Positions 16,290 through 25,360 are shown, numbered from the stretch's first letter. The stretch is 64,000 bases of DNA from UBA7672 sp041398245 (GCA_041398245.1 JAWKVC010000008.1:1-64000); one strand, 5' to 3'. Translations and numbers: made by a program. The notes: generated by a model not told the origin, from the letters alone.

Positions 16290-17117
16290 TCAGTCTTTCA
16301 GCGAAGGAAGTGTCTGCCGCAGCCGGCCGCCGACGCGGATCGGCTCGATGCGTGTGGCAAGACCCGTGTGGTCGTCGGACTCGATGAACACGCCGCACAT
16401 GGTCGCCGGACCTTCGGCAGGCGATTTGCGCTCGGTCGGCAAGCGCGTCGCAGCCCTCTGCACAAGCGGACCCTTCTTCATGCCGATCACGCTGTCATAG
16501 TCGCCGCACATGCCAGCGTCGGACATGTAGGCCGTGCCGCCGGGCAGGATCTGCGCGTCCGCCGTCGGCACGTGCGTGTGTGCGCCGACAACCGCGGTGG
16601 CGCGCCCATCGCAGTAATGGCCCATGATGTATTTTTCCGCCGTCGCCTCGGCGTGCATTTCCACGATCACCGCGTCGGCGACCTGGCGCAGCGGACACTC
16701 TTCCAGAGCAGAGGCGACGCCCTGGATCGGATCGTCGAGCGATTCCATGAACGCGGACCCGTGAATCTGCACGACGAACACGCGCTGACCCTTCGGCGTC
16801 GTGAAGAGCTGCGAGCCCCTGCCCGGTATCTGCAGCGTCTTCGGATAGTTGTAGGGACGCAGCAGCCGCGTTTCGCGTTCGATGTAGATCAGCGCCTCGG
16901 ACTGATCCCACGAATGGTTGCCCAGTGTAATGCAGTCGGCCCCCGCATCGAAGATGTCCTGCGCCGTGGACGACGTAATGCCGAAGCCGCCGGCGGCGTT
17001 CTCGCCATTGACGATCACGAAGTCGAGCTGGAGCTCAGCCTTTACCCGGGGCAGATGTTCGGCGATTGCAGCCCTGCCGGCCCGGCCGACAACATCGCCG
17101 AAGAAACCCAAACGCAT
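16290..17117 (-). CDS. YmdB-like metallophosphoesterase (TIGR00282 family)
   Basis: 275 residues, the usual length of YmdB proteins. Metal ligands are visible: Asp8 in FFGDVVG, Glu39-Asn40 in NGENAAGG, Asn67-His68 in LGNHSWD, His155, and His180/His182 in GAHTHVPT. The family hydrolyses 2',3'-cyclic nucleotides in the cytoplasm and is widespread in bacteria, where it can affect global gene expression. The gene seems independent of the operon downstream: the gap to it is 82 bases and holds the island element. Confidence 0.85.
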   Translation of the reverse strand: MRLGFFGDVVGRAGRAAIAEHLPRVKAELQLDFVIVNGENAAGGFGITSSTAQDIFDAGADCITLGNHSWDQSEALIYIERETRLLRPYNYPKTLQIPGRGSQLFTTPKGQRVFVVQIHGSAFMESLDDPIQGVASALEECPLRQVADAVIVEMHAEATAEKYIMGHYCDGRATAVVGAHTHVPTADAQILPGGTAYMSDAGMCGDYDSVIGMKKGPLVQRAATRLPTERKSPAEGPATMCGVFIESDDHTGLATRIEPIRVGGRLRQTLPSLKD

Positions 17118-17200
17118 GCTCGCTCCTTTGCGGCGCCGGTCTACAGGAGGCCGCTGCGAAGGGCAAATGGGCGGTTCGGAACGCCTGATTGGCGGGCGGG

Positions 17201-17626
17201 TCAGTAGACCTTTTCGATGTGGTCGAGCGTGTAGATCTCTCCGCCGCGGCAGAAGAAGCTGACTTTCCTGTACATCGGATCGGGAACCGGCTCGCGATAG
17301 GCGACCCGCCCCGGGATGGGCGCCGCCGGCGCAGTCCGGATCTCGAGGACCAAAGTATCCCCTGTCGTCGCCACGGATTTGAGGATGACGGCGGTGTCGG
17401 TTGCTTCAACCAGACGCACATCGACGTGAAGTTCGCGTGGCGAACGCCCCGGCCCCGGCATGTGGTTCACCCAAGCGTGAGCTTCGGCGATCCGGTGCGG
17501 ACAGGCGAGTTGGGCCAGCGCCTGCCCCGTCGTCTGCGGCGGAGGCGGTCCTTCAGCAGGGGGCGGCGGTGCGACGCAGGCCGCAAGACCAAGCGCCAGG
17601 CAGAGCGATGCTGTAGTCCTGATCAA
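17201..17626 (-). CDS. Hypothetical lipoprotein
   Basis: 141 residues from a TTG start at 17626 that has GGAGG seven to eight bases upstream; no ATG or GTG fits better. The N-terminus is a lipoprotein signal ending LGLAAC (Cys17), followed by a proline-rich linker, then a small domain of about 100 residues containing two cysteines (ACPH and FFCRGG) that could form a disulfide. No family was recognised. Confidence 0.6.
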   Translation of the reverse strand: MIRTTASLCLALGLAACVAPPPPAEGPPPPQTTGQALAQLACPHRIAEAHAWVNHMPGPGRSPRELHVDVRLVEATDTAVILKSVATTGDTLVLEIRTAPAAPIPGRVAYREPVPDPMYRKVSFFCRGGEIYTLDHIEKVY

Positions 17627-17712
17627 GGCAAACGCCTCCGAATCATGCCCGCGACAGCTGAATCTAGCATGTCTGCACCTGAACGTTTGATTAGCGCCCC
17701 TTGCTCCCTGCC

Positions 17713-17741
17713 TGTAACCTTTGCAGCGTCTTCGCCGTATA
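17713..17741 (+). promoter_or_regulatory. Possible ECF-sigma-type promoter for msrPQ
   Basis: TGTAACC and CGTATA are separated by 16 bases, the layout of many extracytoplasmic-function sigma promoters (AAC in the -35, CGT in the -10). It would leave a leader of about 85 bases before msrP. The rest of the 203-base gap between the lipoprotein and msrP genes shows nothing else clear. Only one site was seen, so this is tentative. Confidence 0.3.
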
Positions 17742-17829
17742 TGAGATGAGAGCGCCGGGTCGCCCCGGGTGATCGAACGCGCTAGGATCGGCGTAAAGGC
17801 CGGAAGACACGAAGCAGGAGGACCGCGAG

Positions 17830-18813
17830 ATGGAGCTGAAGTTCCGCCGCAACCCCGACTACCAGGACCTGCGCGCCGAGATGACGCCGCACGAAGTCTA
17901 CATCCGCCGGCGCGAGCTGCTCGCCGCCGCCGGATTTGCCGGAACGGCCACGCTGGTCGGCGGCGGCCTTCCCGCTTTCGCCGAAACCCCCGCGACGCAG
18001 ATTGCCGCCGGAGCGACAATGCCGGCGACCAAATCCGCCTACACCGTCACGGACCCGACCGCGGCCGAGCAGGACTTCAACGAGTGGTGCAACTTCTACG
18101 AGTTCGGCCTCGACAAGGACGATCCGGCCCGCAACGCCGGCCGCATGGACGTCTCGAACTGGAAGATCAAAGTCGAAGGCGAGACAGACGCGCCGGGCAC
18201 ATACGATCTTGCCCAGCTCATCGACTACTCAAAGCTTGAAGAGCGGGTCTATCGCCATCGCTGTGTCGAGCGCTGGTCGATGGTGGTGCCGTGGATTGGC
18301 GTGTCGTTGTGGTCGGTCGTGTCACAGCTGAAGCCAAAGCCCGAAGCCAAGTATGTCCAGTTCCTGACCCACATCGACCGCACGGCGATGGTCGGGCTCG
18401 CTTATGGCGGTCTCAACTGGCCCTATTCCGAGGCGCTGCATCTCAACGAGGCGAAGAACGAGCTCGCCTTCCTGGCGGTCGGCTCCTACGGCAAGGCGCT
18501 GAAGCAACAGAACGGCGCGCCGGTCCGCTCCGTCGTTCCGTGGAAGTATGGCTACAAGGGCGCGAAATCGATCTCGACGATCCGTTTCACGACCAGCCAG
18601 CCGCCGACGGCGTGGAATGCCGCCAATCCGCGTGAGTACGGCTTCTACTCCAACGTAAACCCCGAGCGCCCGCACCCGCGCTGGAGCCAGCGCCGCGAAC
18701 GCGTGCTCGGCGTCGGCGGCTTCAACGTCCAGCGCGACACCGAGATGTTCAACGGTTACGAGAAACAGGTCGGCTACCTCTACAAGGGCATCGACCTGAT
18801 CAAGTACCACTGA
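17830..18813 (+). CDS. msrP: Protein-methionine-sulfoxide reductase, molybdopterin subunit
   Basis: MsrP repairs oxidised methionines in periplasmic proteins. It carries a twin-arginine signal (RRRELLAAAGF, residues 27-37) preceded by a 26-residue extension, and is exported folded with its molybdenum cofactor. The Mo ligand is Cys145 in RHRCVERWSM. The domain continues with HIDRTAMVGL and VPWKYGYKGAKSI, both typical of YedY/MsrP. Length (327) is normal. AGGAGG precedes the start. The membrane subunit msrQ follows after 17 bases. Confidence 0.93.
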   Translation: MELKFRRNPDYQDLRAEMTPHEVYIRRRELLAAAGFAGTATLVGGGLPAFAETPATQIAAGATMPATKSAYTVTDPTAAEQDFNEWCNFYEFGLDKDDPARNAGRMDVSNWKIKVEGETDAPGTYDLAQLIDYSKLEERVYRHRCVERWSMVVPWIGVSLWSVVSQLKPKPEAKYVQFLTHIDRTAMVGLAYGGLNWPYSEALHLNEAKNELAFLAVGSYGKALKQQNGAPVRSVVPWKYGYKGAKSISTIRFTTSQPPTAWNAANPREYGFYSNVNPERPHPRWSQRRERVLGVGGFNVQRDTEMFNGYEKQVGYLYKGIDLIKYH

Positions 18814-18830
18814 GCGCGGCATAGCCAGAC

Positions 18831-19481
18831 ATGGCCGGCAACGCCTTCCTCCGCACATTCGGCAAACGCTGGATGAAGCCGTTGACGCTCGTGGCGCTGC
18901 TCGCGCCCTTTGTCTTCCTCGCGTGGCAATGGACGCAGATGCTGACAGGCATCAACCCGCGCGCCATGGGCACGGACCCGGTCACCTACACGCACCATTT
19001 TCTTGGCGACACGGCGATCCGCATCCTCCTCGTCACGCTGGCGATCTCGCCCGTTCGCGACATCACAGGCTGGGCGCCGATCGTGCTGATCCGGCGGCGC
19101 GTCGGCCTGGCGGCCTTCTTCTACTCAGCGCTGCACATGCTGGCCTATCTCTGGCTCGACCGGAACTGGGACCTCGCCCTTCTGTGGGAGGACATGGTCA
19201 TCCGCATCTACATCACGCTGGGCATGGGCGCGTTGCTGCTGATGGTTCCGCTGGCGATCACATCGACCAATGGCATGATCCGAAGACTTGGCCGGAAGGC
19301 GTGGGACAGGCTGCACTGGCTGATCTATCCGCTCGCCATCCTCGCCGTCGCGCACAACCTGCTGATGGTGAAGGTGATCTATGGCGACCCGCTGACCCAT
19401 GCCATCATTCTGACCCTGCTGCTTGGCTGGCGGGTCGCGCGCTGGGTGCTCGGCAAACTGAAGACCCCAGCAACGGCCTGA
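18831..19481 (+). CDS. msrQ: Heme-binding membrane subunit MsrQ
   Basis: 216 residues and about six transmembrane helices of the ferric-reductase-like fold. Conserved histidines for b-type heme are in the helix with FFYSALHMLAYLW and in DRLHWLIYPLAI and VAHNLLM. It passes electrons from the respiratory chain (or FMN reductase) across the membrane to MsrP. It directly follows msrP and ends nine bases from the convergent HNH gene. Confidence 0.92.
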   Translation: MAGNAFLRTFGKRWMKPLTLVALLAPFVFLAWQWTQMLTGINPRAMGTDPVTYTHHFLGDTAIRILLVTLAISPVRDITGWAPIVLIRRRVGLAAFFYSALHMLAYLWLDRNWDLALLWEDMVIRIYITLGMGALLLMVPLAITSTNGMIRRLGRKAWDRLHWLIYPLAILAVAHNLLMVKVIYGDPLTHAIILTLLLGWRVARWVLGKLKTPATA

Positions 19482-19490
19482 TCCTGGATA

Positions 19491-19730
19491 TCACTGGCGT
19501 GGCGGCGACCAGCGGTCGCCCTTGCGCCAGTTGCAGTCCGCATGCGCGAGCTGCAAGTTGGCGGGATCGTCTGTCCCGCCCTTCTTGCGCGGCCGGATGT
19601 GATCGAAAGTCGGCCGCTTCTTCTTCCACACGGTCGCGTGCGGCGCATCGAACCGGCCCTTTGGCATCGGCTCGCCGCAGATGGCGCAACGGCCTTCCTG
19701 CGTGGACCAGAGCTGGTCGAACAGGCTCAT
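19491..19730 (-). CDS. HNH endonuclease domain protein
   Basis: 79 residues from ATG 19730, seven bases after the folD stop; a longer start at 19763 would overlap folD. It is a complete small HNH/zinc domain: Cys15-x2-Cys18 and a second metal half His63-x2-Cys66, with the catalytic stretch FDHIRPRKKGG (Asp43-His44) and Asn58. Such stand-alone proteins are common in alphaproteobacteria; the role is unknown and it may be a nicking nuclease. It is likely co-transcribed with folD. Confidence 0.75.
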   Translation of the reverse strand: MSLFDQLWSTQEGRCAICGEPMPKGRFDAPHATVWKKKRPTFDHIRPRKKGGTDDPANLQLAHADCNWRKGDRWSPPRQ

Positions 19731-19737
19731 CGCCGTG

Positions 19738-20631
19738 TCAGGCGTCGAGTTCGGCCGGAACACTCCAGCCGCGCCGCGCGCACGCCGCGAGCACCGTGTT
19801 GCGCAGGAGGCATGCGACAGTCATCAAGCCAACGCCGCCTGGAACCGGCGTGATCCATGCCGCAGTCTGCGCGCATTCGGCAAAGTGAGCGTCGCCAACA
19901 ACCCGCGTCTTGCCTTCGCCTTTCTCGGGCGCGGGAATGCGGTTGATGCCGACATCGATTACAATGGCGCCCGGTTTCACCCAGTCGCCGCGCACCATCT
20001 CCGGCCGACCGACCGCCGGCACCAGAATGTCCGCTGTCCGGCATAGCGCGGCCAGGTCCTGCGTTTTCGAATGCGCGATGGTGACTGTGCAGTTCTCGGC
20101 GAGGAACAACAACGACACAGGCTTGCCCACTAGAATCGAGCGGCCGATCACGACGACATGCCTGCCGGCAAGATCATTGCCCAGCGCGTGCTTCACCATG
20201 ATCACGCAGCCCACCGGCGTACAGGGACGCAGGCCCGGCTTGCCTAGCACCAGACGCCCAGCCGACAGCTCGGTCAGGCCATCGACATCCTTCTTCGGAT
20301 CGATGCAGGCGAGCGCGCTTGCCTCATCCAGCCCTTTGGGCAGCGGCAGCTGCAGCAGGATGCCGTCGACTTCCGGATCGGCGCTCAGCGCCTTCAGCTC
20401 CGTCTCGATCTCGGCCTGCGTCGCGGTGGCCGGGAAGCGCTTCGTGATCGAGCGCATCCCCGCCGCCTCGGTCTTTTCGCCCTTCGATTTCACATAGATG
20501 GCGCTCGCGGGATCGTCCCCCACCAGCACCACGGCAAGGCAGGGCTGGCCAGGCAGCTTCTTCACGGCGGCGGCGACACCCGCCCGCACCTTTTCCGAGA
20601 CAACCTTGCCATCGATCAGCTGGGCGGCCAT
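19738..20631 (-). CDS. folD: Bifunctional methylenetetrahydrofolate dehydrogenase/cyclohydrolase
   Basis: FolD interconverts 5,10-methylene-THF and 10-formyl-THF using NADP, supplying one-carbon units. The catalytic Tyr46-x3-Lys50 motif lies in SAIYVKSKGEK; the folate site PLPKGLD and the second signature PCTPVG(C)V (about residue 135) are present, as is the Rossmann GRSILVGKPVS and the late TPVPGGVGLMT. The length of 297 is normal. The start ATG is next to the DUF167 stop. Confidence 0.95.
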   Translation of the reverse strand: MAAQLIDGKVVSEKVRAGVAAAVKKLPGQPCLAVVLVGDDPASAIYVKSKGEKTEAAGMRSITKRFPATATQAEIETELKALSADPEVDGILLQLPLPKGLDEASALACIDPKKDVDGLTELSAGRLVLGKPGLRPCTPVGCVIMVKHALGNDLAGRHVVVIGRSILVGKPVSLLFLAENCTVTIAHSKTQDLAALCRTADILVPAVGRPEMVRGDWVKPGAIVIDVGINRIPAPEKGEGKTRVVGDAHFAECAQTAAWITPVPGGVGLMTVACLLRNTVLAACARRGWSVPAELDA

Positions 20632-20946
20632 TCACGTCTCTCCGGTCAGCACTGCAAGCGCCGCCCCTATAGACGGATCGGCGGAGATTCGCACGGTCTT
20701 GATGCGCTGGGTTTCGCCCTTCTCCACCGCAACCGCCGATTTGGGCACGCGGAGCGCCTTCGCCAGCACCTGCTCAATGGCGGCGTTGGCCTTGCCCTTC
20801 TCGGGAACCGCCCGCACCCGCACCTTGAGGAATCGCTGGCCGGCGGCGTCTTCGCCGACGCCCTCAATCGCGTCCCTGGATGCGCCCGGCTGGGCCCGCA
20901 CGCGCAGTTCGGCGCCGCCAGCGACCAGCCGCCAGCACCCCGCCAC
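20632..20946 (-). CDS. yggU: DUF167 (YggU) family protein
   Basis: 104 residues matching the YggU/DUF167 fold: LRVRAQPGASRDAI at the start, LKVRVRAVPEKGKANAAI in the middle, and the C-terminal strand pattern with GETQRIKTVRI. Function is not established. Its stop directly abuts the folD start and it follows the YggT gene by one base, so the three form one operon, an arrangement often seen in alphaproteobacteria. Confidence 0.88.
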   Translation of the reverse strand: MAGCWRLVAGGAELRVRAQPGASRDAIEGVGEDAAGQRFLKVRVRAVPEKGKANAAIEQVLAKALRVPKSAVAVEKGETQRIKTVRISADPSIGAALAVLTGET

Positions 20947-20947
20947 G

Positions 20948-21238
20948 TCAGACCACGTTGAAATAGACGTAGTGGATCAGCACCTGCCGCGTCAGGATGA
21001 TCAGCAGGATCAGGATCAGCGGCGCGAGATCCAGTCCGTTGATCGGCCGGATGACGCTGCGTATCGGCTTCAACAGGGGCTCGGTCACGGCATGGGTGAG
21101 CTGCCAGATCGTTCGCACCACCTGGTTGCGCGGGTTCACGACGTTGAACACCAGCAGCCACGACAGGATAGCCTGCGCGATCAGAACCCAGATGTAGAGT
21201 TCGAGAACGATGAATACGACGTCGAGTAGCGCCCGCAT
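20948..21238 (-). CDS. yggT: YggT family membrane protein
   Basis: 96 residues with two long hydrophobic helices flanking the family signature NPRNQVVRTIWQLTHAVTEP (residues 35-54) and the conserved LLKPIRSVIRP. YggT proteins are small inner-membrane proteins linked to osmotic shock and to cell division or polar growth in some species. It heads the yggT-yggU-folD-HNH run. Confidence 0.9.
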   Translation of the reverse strand: MRALLDVVFIVLELYIWVLIAQAILSWLLVFNVVNPRNQVVRTIWQLTHAVTEPLLKPIRSVIRPINGLDLAPLILILLIILTRQVLIHYVYFNVV

Positions 21239-21336
21239 GATCTCTCCGCGCCAGCAAGCCCGCAGCTTCGCCTAGCCCTACCCCTAATGGGCCCCGCCCC
21301 GTTTACAAATGGAAAACCGGCAGTTCCGGCGGGAAA

Positions 21337-21412
<76 letters not shown>

Positions 21413-21551
21413 GATTTCCGGGTCCCGGCGAGGCCGGGATTTGGGAGCGCGTGTGCTAGTCCCGGCGGGCCTTTCCGTCAAGGATCGTCGCAGCCGCGCG
21501 GGCCCGGTCCCTAAAGCCGCCGTTAAACACTGGGGTCTAGCCTTCCGGCCC

Positions 21552-21986
21552 ATGCGCAAGGCCCTCGCCCTCATGCTCGGTTATGCCCTGGCCGCTGGCC
21601 GGGCCTCGGCCGCGCCCCCGGCCGCGACGCCGGTTTCCGCTGAGGACCCGCAGGCCAAGCGGATTACCGGCTCCGACAACTACATCCCGACATTCGGTCT
21701 GCGCGCCTCGATCTCCCGCGGGTTCAAGGTCCATGGCGTGCTCGCCGTGGACGCCGGCCTCGACGTGCCGAAGGAAGAGACCCGCAAGCTCGCCCTGTCG
21801 ATCCGCCCGCGCCTGATAAGCCAGATGCGCGATGCGGTGCTGAACTACGCCTCGCTCTCCTACGTCGTCGGCGAGCGGCCCGAGATCGATATCCTGCGCG
21901 CGCGCCTGCAGAAGGCCGTCGACCAGGTGCTTGGCAAGGGCGAAGCGCGTGTCGCGCTCGCCAGCGTCATCGTCTTCCAGGAATAG
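21552..21986 (+). CDS. Hypothetical exported protein (FliL-like C-terminus)
   Basis: 144 residues from ATG 21552, which begins a signal peptide (MRKALALMLGYALAAG followed by RASAAPPAA). The C-terminal 70 residues (IRPRLISQMRDAVLNYAS..., ending VALASVIVFQE) resemble the membrane-distal domain of FliL-type proteins, but weakly. It has no flagellar neighbours. It ends 12 bases from the convergent pterin dehydratase gene. Function unknown. Confidence 0.55.
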   Translation: MRKALALMLGYALAAGRASAAPPAATPVSAEDPQAKRITGSDNYIPTFGLRASISRGFKVHGVLAVDAGLDVPKEETRKLALSIRPRLISQMRDAVLNYASLSYVVGERPEIDILRARLQKAVDQVLGKGEARVALASVIVFQE

Positions 21987-21998
21987 CGGGCGCCCGCC

Positions 21999-22280
21999 CT
22001 ACATCGCCGCGCCATCCATGAAGCGCGCGAGATCGATGTCCTTCTGCGTCACGCCGCCCGCATCGTGGGTGGTCAGCGTCACCTCGACGCGATTGTAGAC
22101 GTTCGACCATTCCGGATGGTGATCCATCGTCTCGGCTTTCAACGCCGCACGCGTCATGAAGCCGAACGCTGCGTTGAAATCCGCGAACGTGTAGGTCTTC
22201 ACGATCGCATCCCGGCCCGCCCGGACGGACCATCCCGACAGCTGTTCCACCGCTGCCGCAGCTCCCAGAAGTTCACTCAT
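21999..22280 (-). CDS. phhB: 4a-hydroxytetrahydrobiopterin dehydratase
   Basis: 93 residues from ATG 22280 with AAGGAGA seven bases upstream. The signature of pterin-4a-carbinolamine dehydratase is present: ETMDHHPEWSNVYNRV, with His54, His55 and Pro56, and the third catalytic His72 in LTTHDAGG. It recycles the pterin cofactor of aromatic amino-acid hydroxylases, and in some bacteria serves molybdopterin-linked roles. Confidence 0.9.
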   Translation of the reverse strand: MSELLGAAAAVEQLSGWSVRAGRDAIVKTYTFADFNAAFGFMTRAALKAETMDHHPEWSNVYNRVEVTLTTHDAGGVTQKDIDLARFMDGAAM

Positions 22281-22335
22281 GGGCGTCTCCTTGTCCGACA
22301 GGTTCAGGTGCATACTCGGCAGAACCGGCGTGGGA

Positions 22336-22899
22336 TCAACCGGACCCGGATACGAAATACAGCCAGGTTCCATCCTCCGCGATGCCGAGGACGTAGCCCG
22401 GCCAGACCTCGCCGCGGCGCAGCGCTTCGGCCTGCCCAGCGCCAAGCAACCGGTCGATCTCGCGCCCGGCCGCCGGCGTGATCGCCTCCGGCGCCAGCGC
22501 CGCCATCCATGGCCAGACATAGACCTTGCCGTTCGGCGTCTCGGTCACGCCATAGCGATAGGACAGCGCTGTCTCCACCTGCGCCATGGGCCAGTCGCCT
22601 GTGCGCAGCTTGAGATACCAGTAGTCCTGATGGCTCATCCCGGCAGCGTTGGACCGGAAACCCGGCGTCTCGGACGCCATGCGCGCGAGATCGCGATAGC
22701 TGCCCGTCGCCGCGATCTCGTGCAGGCGGTTGACGGTGGCGACGACCGGCTCGGGCAAAGTCCCTTTGGCTTGCGGCGAGGCCACGACGGCCGCGCCGAC
22801 GGGCGTTCTGGCTGGCGGGGCGTCACAAGAGGCAAGTCCCGCCGCGCCCAGACAGGCGAGCAGGAAGCCGGTTACCGGCGCAGGAAAAGACAGGCGCAT
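22336..22899 (-). CDS. Hypothetical lipoprotein
   Basis: 187 residues from ATG 22899. A lipoprotein signal ends GLASC (Cys25). The body (about 150 residues) has a helical start with TVNRLHEIAATGSYRDLARM and a second half rich in aromatic residues (HQDYWYLKLRTGDWP, VYVWPWMAAL, GTWLYFVSGSG). No family was recognised. It reads toward the pterin dehydratase gene but the 55-base gap suggests separate expression is possible. Confidence 0.65.
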   Translation of the reverse strand: MRLSFPAPVTGFLLACLGAAGLASCDAPPARTPVGAAVVASPQAKGTLPEPVVATVNRLHEIAATGSYRDLARMASETPGFRSNAAGMSHQDYWYLKLRTGDWPMAQVETALSYRYGVTETPNGKVYVWPWMAALAPEAITPAAGREIDRLLGAGQAEALRRGEVWPGYVLGIAEDGTWLYFVSGSG

Positions 22900-22976
22900 G
22901 GGAAGTCGGAAGCCCGCGTCGAACACCGCCATTCAAGCAGACGGCGCGCGGCTTTCAAGCCGGAGTTGTCCCGACG

Positions 22977-23618
22977 CTAGAAAGCAAGGCCCACCGCCTT
23001 CGACAGGTCGGCCAGCAGCTGATCCTCGGTCACGACCTTGATCGTGGTCATGCCCATCTCGCGCGCCGGCTTCAGGTTGATGCCGAGATCGTCGAGGTAG
23101 ACGCACGTCTCCGGCTTCACATCCAGCGCCTCGCACATCATCGCATAGATGCGCGGATCGGGCTTGCGAACACCCGCCTTCGAGCTTTCGATCACATGGT
23201 CGAACGCCGCAAACACCTCCGCGATGGCCTCGGCCTTTTCGCTGGAGGAGGACATGCCAGCGCCCTTCCCCGTCGGCGCGTTGTTGGTGATGCAACCGAC
23301 CCTGAAGCGCGCCTTGCACGCCTTGAAGGCCTCAACGACGCGCGGGCGGAGGTCGCCTGACAGTAACGCGAGCACGTCGCGGCCGGGGATGTCGTGGCCC
23401 AGCGCCATCGCTTCCTCGCGGAACAGGCGATCGAACGTCTGCGCATCGACTTCCGAGCGTTCGATACGCGCCCAGGCGTTTGTGTCGGGATTGATGGTGT
23501 TGATCCGGCGGATCACGTCGACGGGCAGACCGCGCTCGCGCTCATAGCGGTTGAAGGCGTCGAAGGGCGATGTCGTGAAGACACCGCCGAAATCCCAGAG
23601 CACCGCCTCGACCGTCAT
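22977..23618 (-). CDS. HAD-superfamily (subfamily IA) hydrolase
   Basis: 213 residues with the HAD fold: motif I WDFGGVF (nucleophile Asp9; the +2 residue is Gly instead of Asp), motif II in GCITNNAP, motif III Lys in KPDPRIYAMM, and motif IV YLDDLGINL. The cap is the small helical type. The DxG form also occurs in YihX-type phosphatases and in the N-domains of epoxide hydrolase and ACAD10 proteins, so the substrate is open. Confidence 0.8.
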   Translation of the reverse strand: MTVEAVLWDFGGVFTTSPFDAFNRYERERGLPVDVIRRINTINPDTNAWARIERSEVDAQTFDRLFREEAMALGHDIPGRDVLALLSGDLRPRVVEAFKACKARFRVGCITNNAPTGKGAGMSSSSEKAEAIAEVFAAFDHVIESSKAGVRKPDPRIYAMMCEALDVKPETCVYLDDLGINLKPAREMGMTTIKVVTEDQLLADLSKAVGLAF

Positions 23619-23689
23619 CGCCTGCCATCCTTGCCGAACCGGGGCGGGATAGCAGCCCTGTCTCCAAAGACAACCGCCCCGAATGCAAC

Positions 23690-23713
23690 GGCGCTCTCCT
23701 TGCGGAGAGCGCC
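23690..23713. terminator. Strong stem-loop after the permease gene
   Basis: A perfect 10-bp stem (GGCGCTCTCC / GGAGAGCGCC) with a four-base loop lies just beyond the permease stop and before the HAD start. There is no T-run on either side, so it may be a Rho-assisted terminator or an RNA end-protecting hairpin. Confidence 0.5.
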
Positions 23714-23737
23714 GCCGATAGCCTCAATCCGCGATCG

Positions 23738-25360
23738 TCAGGATTTCTCGAACGGCGGCTCGACGTCGGTGAGACCGCGCGTCTCGAGCTCGGGGTTCGC
23801 CTCGTGGCCTGTCACGACCTCGCCCTTGGCCAGTTTCGAGTTCCACATGCCGTAAGCGAAATAGACCAGCAGGCCTACCCCAATGTACGGGATGAAGAAG
23901 TTGCGGGTCGCCTCATGCGACATCAGCGACATGAACAGCATGAAGCACATGATCGCGCCAACGCCGGCAATCGAGACGATGGCCCAGGTCGGCATCTTGA
24001 ACGGCCGGTTGAGGTCGGGCCGCGCAAACCGCAGGTAGATCACGGTGATACAGATGAACATGAACGCCACCAGCGTGCCGACATTCGTGGTGTTGCCGAG
24101 GAAGTCGAGCCCGGTGAAGCCCGCAAAACCCGCGGCCACGATGCCGACGACAACCGTGTTGGCCAGAGGCGTCTGCGTCTTCTGGTTCACCCGGCCGAAC
24201 ACGGGCGGCAGAAGGCCATCGCGCGCCATCGTGTAGAAAATCCGCGTCTGGCCATAGAGCAGCACCAGCATCACCGACGTCAGACCCGCAAACGCGCCCA
24301 CTTTCACAAGGAAGGCGAACCAGGGCAGGCCCATCTTGTCGACGGCGACCGCAATTGGCGCCGCCACATTGAGTTCGGTGTATGGCACCACGCCGACAAG
24401 GACGGCGCAGGTGAGAATGTAGAGGATCGTGCAGACCAGCAGCGAGCCGATGATGCCGATCGGCATGTCCTTCGCCGGATTCTTGGATTCGGCGCCGGCC
24501 GTGGAGACCGCTTCGAAGCCGATATAGGCGAAGAAGATGACAGACGCGCCGGCGATCAGGCCGCCGATGCCATACTGGGCCGTGTTCTGGCCCGTAATGA
24601 CATTCCCGAGCGCGGCAATGATCTGGCCGCCGAGAGACTCGTCCGAGCCGGGCGGCGGTGCAGGCACCTGATCGGGAATCAGCGGCGACCAGTTGGCTGG
24701 GTTCACATAGAAGAAGCCGATGGCGATGAAGGCGATCACGACTGTCACCTTGATGGCCACGATGATGTTGTTGACCGTCGCCGATTCCGAAACGCCGAGG
24801 CAGAGCAGTGAGGCGACTGCCGCGATGCCGATCAGGGCCGGGAGGTTCACGACGCCCATCACGACCTCGCCAGAGACCGGATCAGTGACGGCTACTCCCG
24901 GCGCCGCAGTTAGCGCCGCCGGTATGTTTATGCCGAGATCGTGCAGCAGGCTCACAGTGTAGCCCGACCAGCCGACGGCCACAGTCGACGCGGCCACGCC
25001 ATATTCCAGCAGCAGCAGCACGCCCATGATCCAGGCCATGAACTCGCCCAGTGAGGCGTAGGAATAGGAATAGGCCGAGCCGGACACGGGAATGGCGGCC
25101 GCCAGCTCGGAATAGGCAAGCGCGACGCACGCGCAGAGCGCACCGGTGATAACGAACGAGACCATGATCCCCGGGCCGGCATATTTGGCCGCCGCCTGTC
25201 CGGTCAGCACGAAAATCCCCGTCCCGATGATGCAGCCGATGCCCAGCAGCACCAGATTGAGCGCGCCGAGAGACTTCTTGAGCTCGCCGCCCTGATGCTC
25301 GGCATGCATCTGTTCGACAGACTTCCGGGCAAAAAGCTGCCCAATGCCACGTCCGGCCAT
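23738..25360 (-). CDS. APC-family amino-acid permease
   Basis: 540 residues with 12 to 13 membrane helices. The N-terminus has the APC signature on helix 1, LGIGCIIGTGIFVLTG, and helix 6 carries IFFAYIGFEAVSTAG, both of which line the substrate site; this pattern matches the CAT/YfnA cationic or general amino-acid branch. Transport is probably proton-coupled uptake at the inner membrane. The gene stands alone; the 148 bases upstream to the response-regulator stop show no clear element. Confidence 0.85.
   Translation of the reverse strand: MAGRGIGQLFARKSVEQMHAEHQGGELKKSLGALNLVLLGIGCIIGTGIFVLTGQAAAKYAGPGIMVSFVITGALCACVALAYSELAAAIPVSGSAYSYSYASLGEFMAWIMGVLLLLEYGVAASTVAVGWSGYTVSLLHDLGINIPAALTAAPGVAVTDPVSGEVVMGVVNLPALIGIAAVASLLCLGVSESATVNNIIVAIKVTVVIAFIAIGFFYVNPANWSPLIPDQVPAPPPGSDESLGGQIIAALGNVITGQNTAQYGIGGLIAGASVIFFAYIGFEAVSTAGAESKNPAKDMPIGIIGSLLVCTILYILTCAVLVGVVPYTELNVAAPIAVAVDKMGLPWFAFLVKVGAFAGLTSVMLVLLYGQTRIFYTMARDGLLPPVFGRVNQKTQTPLANTVVVGIVAAGFAGFTGLDFLGNTTNVGTLVAFMFICITVIYLRFARPDLNRPFKMPTWAIVSIAGVGAIMCFMLFMSLMSHEATRNFFIPYIGVGLLVYFAYGMWNSKLAKGEVVTGHEANPELETRGLTDVEPPFEKS

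Noticed and set aside
23690..23713. Intrinsic terminator with certainty
   Set aside because: The stem is strong but lacks a T-run on both sides, so it is listed with moderate confidence only.
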